A DNA stretch of 64,000 bases, from assembly GCF_001612765.1 (NCBI RefSeq), contig NZ_BDBB01000037.1, forward strand, positions 28,655-92,654, read 5' to 3'. Origin of the DNA: Nocardia arthritidis NBRC 100137. Lineage in GTDB: Bacteria; Actinomycetota; Actinomycetes; Mycobacteriales; Mycobacteriaceae. The notes under the pieces are model-generated. The model was not told the DNA's origin, did not search any database, and saw only the letters and a list, made by a program, of their open reading frames with translations. Within the stretch, counting starts at the first letter, position 1. Every line of letters begins with the position of its first letter. Made by a program: the position numbers and the translations under genes. Shown in pieces: positions 58,891 to 64,000 of the stretch.

Positions 58891-60147
58891 TCAGCCACGC
58901 TGTGCGAGAAAGGCGACCTGGACTTCGTCACCGGTACGGATCTCGGTGTCGTCCGGGTCGATCACGATCAAGCTGTTCGCCTCGGCGAGCGTGGCGAGCA
59001 GGTGCGAGGAGGAGTTTCCGTTGCCGAGCGGCTGTACGAGGTATTCACCGGTCGCCTCGTCCCGCATGAGCTGCGCGCGCAGGTATCCCTTGCGCCCGGC
59101 CATGGAAGTGATCGGCGTGATGGTCCGCGCGTTGATGATCCGGCGCATCGGTTGCCTGCGCCCCAACGCGATTCGGATCAAGGGCCGCACCATCACCTCG
59201 AACACCACCAGCGCACCCACCGGGTTGGACGGCAGCAGGAAAGTCGGCACTTCGTCGCGGCCGAGCCGGCCGAAGCCCTGCACGGAACCGGGATGCATGG
59301 CCACGCGGGTGATTTCGAGCTCGCCGAGCCCTTCCAGCGCCTCCCTGACCTGCTCGGAGGCCCAGCCGCCGACCGCGCCCGCGATGACGACCACCTCGGA
59401 GCGCACCAGCTGCCCCTCGACGACGTCGCGCAACCGGCGCGGATCGGAGCTGACGATGCCGACGCGATTCACGTCCGCGCCGGCATCGCGCGCGGCCGCG
59501 GCCAGCGCGTAGGAGTTCACGTCGTACACCTGGCCGGGGCCGGGCGTCCGATCGATATCGATCAGCTCGCCGCCCACCGAGAGCACCGATAGTCGCGGGC
59601 GCGGATGCACCAGCACTTTGTCTTGACCGACCGCAGCGAGCAGACCGACTTGCGCGGCGCCGATGATGGTTCCCGCGCGCACGGCCACATCACCCGGCTG
59701 GACGTCGTCGCCGATGCGCCGCACGTAATCGCCGGAGCGCACCGGCTCGTACACCTTGATCCTGGCCCGGCCGCCGTCGGTGAAATCCAGCGGAAGCACC
59801 GCGTCGGCGAGGGTCGGCATCGGTGCGCCGGTGTCCACCCGGACGGTCTGGCGCGGCTGCAAGCGGATCGGCTGACGCGAGCCGGCGACCACCTCGCCGA
59901 CCACCGGGAGGGTCAGGTCGACGAGGTCGCCTGCTTCGTCGCGGATATCGGCCCCGGCGGAAGCCACGTCGACACTGCGCACGGCGTAACCGTCGATGGC
60001 GGCCTGATCGAAGCCGGGCAACGGCCGCTCGGTGACAACGTCCTCGGCGCACAGCAGGCCCTGGGCCTCGGAAATCGCGACCCGGACCGGCCGGGGCGCG
60101 ACCGCCGCGGCGGTCACCTTGATCTGCTGATCCTCAACCGAGCGCAT
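58891..60147 (-). CDS. glp: gephyrin-like protein Glp (MoeA family)
   Basis: A 418-residue MoeA/gephyrin-type protein. Visible parts are LPGFDQAAIDGYAVRS, VDTGAPMPTLADAVLP, the MoCF-binding block with FLLPSNPVGALVVFEV and the C-terminal domain IV. In Corynebacterium the orthologue binds FtsZ and GlpR and acts in cell division rather than molybdenum cofactor synthesis. The catalytic Asp/GGxS block is altered (VVIAGAVGGWASEQV instead of the usual TTGGVSVG), which fits loss of the enzyme role. ATG 60147 was chosen. Confidence 0.85.
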   Translation of the reverse strand: MRSVEDQQIKVTAAAVAPRPVRVAISEAQGLLCAEDVVTERPLPGFDQAAIDGYAVRSVDVASAGADIRDEAGDLVDLTLPVVGEVVAGSRQPIRLQPRQTVRVDTGAPMPTLADAVLPLDFTDGGRARIKVYEPVRSGDYVRRIGDDVQPGDVAVRAGTIIGAAQVGLLAAVGQDKVLVHPRPRLSVLSVGGELIDIDRTPGPGQVYDVNSYALAAAARDAGADVNRVGIVSSDPRRLRDVVEGQLVRSEVVVIAGAVGGWASEQVREALEGLGELEITRVAMHPGSVQGFGRLGRDEVPTFLLPSNPVGALVVFEVMVRPLIRIALGRRQPMRRIINARTITPITSMAGRKGYLRAQLMRDEATGEYLVQPLGNGNSSSHLLATLAEANSLIVIDPDDTEIRTGDEVQVAFLAQRG

Positions 60148-60298
60148 CCAGCCCTTCCTGATCCTCTCCGCACTCCATCCGGTCTCGCCTGCGCGGGCAC
60201 GCGCGATCCCGCCGCGGCGCAAGCGCATTCGCGCGCACCGCGGTGACCATCATTGGTACCCGACGGTCCACTCTCGGCGAAACCCCCGGCCGGGTCCC

Positions 60299-61255
60299 TC
60301 AGTCGTCGGTCGTCAGCTGCGGATCCCAGTCCGGACCGAGGCGGTGCTGCAACCACTCGCGCAGGGCGGGGCCGTATTCCTCTCGTTCCAATGCGAAATC
60401 GACCGCAGCACGAAGATAACCGCCCGGGTTGCCCAAATCGTGGCGCGACCCACGGTGCACCACCACATGAACCGGATGCCCCTCGGCGATCAGCAGTGCG
60501 ATCGCGTCGGTGAGTTGCAGTTCGCCGCCCGCACCGGGCTCGATGCGGCGCAGCGCGTCGAAGATCGCGCGGTCCAGCAGGTACCGGCCCGCGGCCGCGA
60601 ACGTCGACGGCGCGTCGGCGAGCGCGGGCTTCTCCACCATTCCCTTGACGCGCAGCACGTTCGGGTTCACCGCGTCCGGCACCGGCGCGACGTCGAACAC
60701 GCCGTACGCGCTGACCTCGTCCTTGGGTACGTCGATGGCGCACAGCACCGTTCCGCCGCGCTTGCGGCGCACCCGGCACATCACGTCGAGCACACCGCGG
60801 GGCAGCACCAGGTCGTCGGGCAGCAAGACGGCGATGACGTCCTCGTCGTCGTCGAGGGCCCGCTCGGCCTGGGCCACGGCGTGCCCGAGCCCGAGCGGCT
60901 CCTCCTGGACCACCGAGGTCACATCGAGCAGCCCCGGCGCCTTGCGCACCTTCTCGAGCAGTTTGAACTTGCCGCGCTCTTCCAGCGTGCTCTCCAGCAC
61001 CAAGTCCTCGACGAAGTGCGCGACCACGCCGTCTTTGCCCGGGGAGGTGACGATCACCAAGCGCTCGGCGCCTGATCCGGCCGCCTCGGCGGCGACCAGC
61101 TCGATACCGGGGGTGTCCACCACCGGGAGAAGTTCTTTGGGCACCGTCTTGGTCGCGGGCAGGAACCGTGTTCCGAGCCCGGCCGCGGGCACCACGGCCG
61201 TGCGGAAGCACGACTCCGCCGGGGCGCCACCAGGCTGTCCGGACTTTGCTGTCAT
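60299..61255 (-). CDS. galU: UTP-glucose-1-phosphate uridylyltransferase
   Basis: GalU makes UDP-glucose from UTP and glucose-1-phosphate. The 318-residue protein has AVVPAAGLGTRFLPATKTVP, VLLPDDLVL and GSRHDLGNPGGYLRA. ATG 61255 is favoured because AGGG is seven bases upstream; ATG 61261 is too close. It is divergent from the cyclo-ligase gene and first in the galU-glp-rimJ-glpR run, with 151 bases before glp. Confidence 0.94.
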   Translation of the reverse strand: MTAKSGQPGGAPAESCFRTAVVPAAGLGTRFLPATKTVPKELLPVVDTPGIELVAAEAAGSGAERLVIVTSPGKDGVVAHFVEDLVLESTLEERGKFKLLEKVRKAPGLLDVTSVVQEEPLGLGHAVAQAERALDDDEDVIAVLLPDDLVLPRGVLDVMCRVRRKRGGTVLCAIDVPKDEVSAYGVFDVAPVPDAVNPNVLRVKGMVEKPALADAPSTFAAAGRYLLDRAIFDALRRIEPGAGGELQLTDAIALLIAEGHPVHVVVHRGSRHDLGNPGGYLRAAVDFALEREEYGPALREWLQHRLGPDWDPQLTTDD

Positions 61256-61323
61256 ACGCATACCCTATCCATCCATCACGCCGCCGGATCGGCGTCGAGC
61301 CGACTCGGTCCCGGGGTGAGCCT

Positions 61324-61932
61324 ATGGTGATCACTGTGGAGATGCCCGGCGAGCGCGATAAACATGCATGGCGCATCGAACTACTCGCCCGGCGAGCTGT
61401 GATGAGCGCCACGGAACGCGAAAAAGAAGCGTTCGCCCTGGCCACGGCGATGGACACACTGAAAGCCCAGGGGTGGGTCTGCGCCTACGTACCGGTGGCG
61501 GGGGAACCGGGATCGACGGCGATGCTGGACACGCTGCTGGCCGGTGGCGCGCGGATACTGCTGCCGGTCACCGGGCCGCCGGGACCGTTGAGCTGGGCCG
61601 AGTACACCGGCGCGGACGCGCTGCGGCGGGCCCGCTACGGATTGCTCGAACCCACCGGCGCGGTGCTGCCGCCGGACGCCGTGACCCGGGCCGATCTGAT
61701 CCTGGTCCCCGCCCTCGCGGTGGACTCGCGCGGCGTGCGGCTGGGTCGCGGCGCGGGCTACTACGACCGCACGCTGCCCGCCGCACGGCCGGACGCGCGT
61801 CTGGTCGCGGTGGTCCGGGACGACGAGTTGGTCGACCGGCTACCCGAGGAACCGCATGATCGGCGCATGGGCTGGGCGCTCACGCCACGGGGCGGTCTGC
61901 GCCGCTTGGGCGACCATTACGCTGGGGAATGA
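61324..61932 (+). CDS. 5-formyltetrahydrofolate cyclo-ligase
   Basis: A 202-residue enzyme that turns 5-formyl-THF into methenyl-THF with ATP. The motifs are ELLARRAVMSATEREKEAF at the N-terminus, LILVPALAVDSRGVRLGRG and GAGYYDRTLP with the ATP-binding glycines. ATG 61324 was chosen. Its place next to galU and the FmdB-type gene matches Rv0992c. Confidence 0.9.
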   Translation: MVITVEMPGERDKHAWRIELLARRAVMSATEREKEAFALATAMDTLKAQGWVCAYVPVAGEPGSTAMLDTLLAGGARILLPVTGPPGPLSWAEYTGADALRRARYGLLEPTGAVLPPDAVTRADLILVPALAVDSRGVRLGRGAGYYDRTLPAARPDARLVAVVRDDELVDRLPEEPHDRRMGWALTPRGGLRRLGDHYAGE

Positions 61933-62001
61933 AACACCGATTGGCGGTGTTGGCACTGTCGGCTGTAGAGTGCCAGATCGACGAACACCGCGGAGGATCC
62001 T

Positions 62002-62322
62002 GTGCCTACTTACTCGTATGCGTGCACCCAGTGTGACAACCGCTTCGACATCGTTCAGTCCTTCACGGACGAGGCGCTGACCGTGTGCTCGGAGTGCTCC
62101 GGAAAGCTGCGCAAGCTGTTCAACTCGGTCGGCATCGTCTTCAAGGGCAGCGGCTTCTACCGCACCGACAGCCGGGGTGGCTCCACGACCGCCAGCGAGC
62201 CGGCGAAGTCCGACAGCGGTTCGAGTTCCTCTTCCGACTCCGGGTCGTCGAGCTCCGCGTCGTCGAGCTCCGGGTCGTCGAGCGGGTCCACCGCATCCAC
62301 CAGCACGGCCGTGGCCAGCTGA
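62002..62322 (+). CDS. FmdB-type zinc-ribbon protein (Ruc-like)
   Basis: A 106-residue protein: an N-terminal zinc ribbon (YACTQCDNRFD ... CSECSGKLRKLF, four cysteines) and a Ser/Gly-rich disordered tail from about residue 58. The layout equals Rv0991c (Ruc) of M. tuberculosis, a redox-controlled chaperone whose cysteines and disordered tail are needed. GTG 62002 has GGAGG five bases upstream. It lies 69 bases after the cyclo-ligase gene on the same strand. Confidence 0.85.
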   Translation: MPTYSYACTQCDNRFDIVQSFTDEALTVCSECSGKLRKLFNSVGIVFKGSGFYRTDSRGGSTTASEPAKSDSGSSSSSDSGSSSSASSSSGSSSGSTASTSTAVAS

Positions 62323-62408
62323 TTCGACGTTTTCCACAGCCAGTCACCTATCCACAACCCATCGTGATCTCGGCCGGGCGAGTGTGCGTCCGGCCATAGG
62401 ATCCGGCC

Positions 62409-63074
62409 ATGACTCGTGTACTCGCCGACCTCGGCCGCGGCGGCTGGAATCCGAACGGCTGGCAGCGACCGTCGTGGGCCGACGCCGTGCTCGCCCGACG
62501 GCTGCTCGCGGCCGCGCTCGCCGCACTCGCGGTGCTGCTCTTCATTCGTGGTGACCCGGATACCGAACGCACGACGGTCCTCATCGCGGGCCGGGATCTG
62601 GCACCGGGGCGACTCCTCGAAGCAGGTGACCTGCGCCCCGCACCGCGCGAAGCGGGCACGCTGCCCGCGGGTGCGGTCGTCGATCCCGCCGCGCTCGTGG
62701 GCGCGACGCTGACCGGCGCCATGCGGCAGGGAGAGGTCTTCACCGATCTACGCGTCGTCGGCCCGCGTTTGGCCGCGGCGGCGACCGGCGCGCGTGAGGC
62801 GCGCATCGTGCCCATCCGCCTCGCCGACACGGCGGTCGCCGACATCTTGCGCGCGGGCGATCGCGTGGACGTGATCGGCGCCGAAGACGCGAACGGCCCC
62901 GGCAGCCGTCCCGCCCGCACCCTCGCCACCGATTCCGCCGTCATTCTCGTCGCCGGCGCGGGTGACGGACGCGGAGCCGCGGAACGCGTGGTGCTGGTGG
63001 CGATGGACGCCGAGCACGCTACCGCCGTGGCCGGGGCGTCACTGCGCACCGCGCTCACCGTCGTCTTCCACTGA
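62409..63074 (+). CDS. SAF-domain protein (CpaB/RcpC-like)
   Basis: A 221-residue protein with one N-terminal membrane helix (LLAAALAALAVLLFI), then a SAF domain (TTVLIAGRDLAPGRLLEAGDL) and a beta-rich C-terminal part with VPIRLADTAVADILRAGDRVDV. This is the pattern of CpaB/RcpC pilus assembly proteins, but no other pilus gene is nearby. It occupies the place of Rv0990c. Confidence 0.82.
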   Translation: MTRVLADLGRGGWNPNGWQRPSWADAVLARRLLAAALAALAVLLFIRGDPDTERTTVLIAGRDLAPGRLLEAGDLRPAPREAGTLPAGAVVDPAALVGATLTGAMRQGEVFTDLRVVGPRLAAAATGAREARIVPIRLADTAVADILRAGDRVDVIGAEDANGPGSRPARTLATDSAVILVAGAGDGRGAAERVVLVAMDAEHATAVAGASLRTALTVVFH

Positions 63075-63180
63075 CCCGCCGAGATGCTTCGCCGAAGCAC
63101 CACGCTGCGAGGTGCTGATTCGGATTCGCGATTTGCGCGCCGAGAGCCGGACCAGCGCGGTCACTTCACCCGTGCCGCAT

Positions 63181-63214
63181 GCGAAACGGGCCCGTCATCG
63201 ACGGGCCCGTTCGC
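63181..63214. terminator. bidirectional terminator hairpin
   Basis: AACGGGCCCGTC (63185-63196) and GACGGGCCCGTT (63200-63211) are exact reverse complements with a three-base loop; flanking GCGA/TCGC extends the stem after a bulge. It stands between the convergent SAF-domain and porin genes and probably ends both. Confidence 0.85.
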
Positions 63215-63236
63215 GTTGCGCGCGTTACTCTCCGGC

Positions 63237-63908
63237 TCAGCCGAGGCTGAAAGGCGCTCCCCACAACGTCACCCAGGTGATCACGTTGTCGGTCTCGACC
63301 TCGACGCTGACGAAAGCCCGCGCCTGGGCGTAGCCCCCGCAACCATTCAGACCGATGGTCTCATCGGCCCACGTCACCGAACCGGACGTGCCCCTGAACG
63401 CATTACGGGTCTTGTGCGTCTCGTTACCGAAATCGTCCGCCTGCTCCAGATCGAGCACATAGAACGACTTCGCCTGCCCCGGACCCAGGGACAGGTTGCC
63501 ACCGGAGTTGGCGCCGACGCCGCCGGTGACGTTCTGCCCGTCGCTCCAGTCCACATTGCCGTCCACACCACCGGTGGCACCGCCACCGGCGATGTTCACC
63601 TGGCAGCCCACGGTGTAACCCGGGAAGATCTTGCCGCCGGCCGCACCCGACAGGTCCACTTGTGCGCTACCGGACACCCATGCGTTGCGGTGCAAGGGTG
63701 TAGCGCCCATGGACGGACTGATAGTCGCGGACTCGCCGACCAGGCGAATGGTCACGACAGTGCCGTCCGACAGCGTCTTGGTCAGTTCCCCGCCCGGCAG
63801 CGGGACGAAGGTGTCGGCGTTCGCCGCACCGGTGGAGAGCAGACCTACCGCGATGGCCGCGGCCGCGCACAGCCCGGCCGCGCGCGCCAGTTTTTTACGA
63901 TCGAACAT
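63237..63908 (-). CDS. MspA-family porin
   Basis: A 223-residue outer-membrane (mycomembrane) porin. The signal peptide is AGLCAAAAIAVGLLSTGAANA, followed by the mature ADTFVPLPGGEL. The family features VTIRLVGESATISPSMG, PLHRNAWVSG and GYTVGCQVN are all present, and the C-terminus VTLWGAPFSLG is typical. Such octameric porins take up small hydrophilic nutrients. Two cysteines (CQVN and NGCGGY) may pair. A second porin gene ends 68 bases upstream. Confidence 0.93.
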   Translation of the reverse strand: MFDRKKLARAAGLCAAAAIAVGLLSTGAANADTFVPLPGGELTKTLSDGTVVTIRLVGESATISPSMGATPLHRNAWVSGSAQVDLSGAAGGKIFPGYTVGCQVNIAGGGATGGVDGNVDWSDGQNVTGGVGANSGGNLSLGPGQAKSFYVLDLEQADDFGNETHKTRNAFRGTSGSVTWADETIGLNGCGGYAQARAFVSVEVETDNVITWVTLWGAPFSLG

Positions 63909-63975
63909 GATGGTAATTCCCCTAAAGAATCGAGTTCGCTTCAGCGAATAGAGATTTGACGGATCCGACCCGCGT

Positions 63976-64000
63976 TCAGCCGATGCTGAACGGCATCCCA
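63976..64000 (-). CDS. second MspA-type porin, C-terminal end (partial)
   Basis: Only the last codons are inside the window. They read GMPFSIG and then TGA at 63978-63976. The ending is nearly the same as that of the porin to its left (GAPFSLG), so a tandem pair is very likely; the rest of the gene lies beyond the window. Confidence 0.75.

Noticed and set aside
1..64000. CRISPR array or rRNA operon
   Set aside because: No regularly spaced repeats and no rRNA-like sequence were seen.

Overview
This window is a piece of a high-G+C actinobacterial chromosome, most likely from a Nocardia-like member of the mycolic-acid bacteria. That placement rests on MspA-type porins at the right edge, an ergothioneine (egt) locus, an RpfB with DUF348-G5-Rpf architecture, a protein O-mannosyltransferase, a Glp/GlpR divisome pair, and several gene orders that I recognise from Mycobacterium tuberculosis (metG/tatD/rpfB/ksgA; rsmI/pmt/arcA; Rv1356c-Rv1355c-Rv1354c; galU-glp-rimJ-glpR next to the cyclo-ligase and FmdB-type genes). 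The species is inferred, not proven.

Layout. 1-6.3 kb: the tail of a DUF2461-type gene, then egtA-B-C-D on the minus strand with egtE divergent. 6.3-11 kb: a TetR/acyltransferase pair with visible operators, a fatty-acyl-AMP/CoA ligase, and a MarR regulator with an alpha/beta hydrolase that share an operator motif. 11-14.3 kb: pth-rplY and prfC. 14.3-18.5 kb: a SnoaL-like gene and two Abi-alpha/DUF4393-like paralogues flanking a DUF445 membrane protein. 18.5-25.3 kb: TetR/SDR pair, ispE, LLM oxidoreductase, ABC-F protein, CopZ-like chaperone, ksgA. 25.3-37.9 kb: rpfB, tatD, metG, TetR, a PEP-mutase-like gene, rsmI, pmt, GntR, arcA, soxR, an SDR and a GT4 glycosyltransferase. 38-43 kb: a minus-strand operon of an N-acyltransferase-like protein, a ThiF-nitroreductase fusion and a GAF-GGDEF-EAL protein. 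43-50.2 kb: a pair of effector-binding-domain proteins, family 5 uracil-DNA glycosylase, a metallothionein-like protein, a P450/ferredoxin pair with TetR regulators, and small secreted or hypothetical proteins.

50.3-56.8 kb is an accessory island. It carries a minus-strand XRE-CGNR regulator operon divergent from a translationally coupled plus-strand operon of an adenylate-kinase-like NTPase with a zinc lid, a radical SAM/SPASM enzyme and a cupin-like protein. Next come a decayed PfkB sugar kinase, a NUDIX hydrolase, two tiny ORFs, and the frameshifted C-terminal remains of a large serine recombinase beside tRNA-Ala(CGC). I regard the kinase-radical SAM-cupin operon as the best candidate for an undescribed system.

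56.8-64 kb returns to core genes: glpR, rimJ-like, glp (moeA-like) and galU on the minus strand; 5-formyltetrahydrofolate cyclo-ligase, an FmdB-type zinc-ribbon protein and a SAF-domain protein on the plus strand; then two tandem MspA-type porins, the second cut by the window end.

All calls come from reading the sequence; no database search was run. Very long open frames antisense to real genes are a G+C artefact and were left out.
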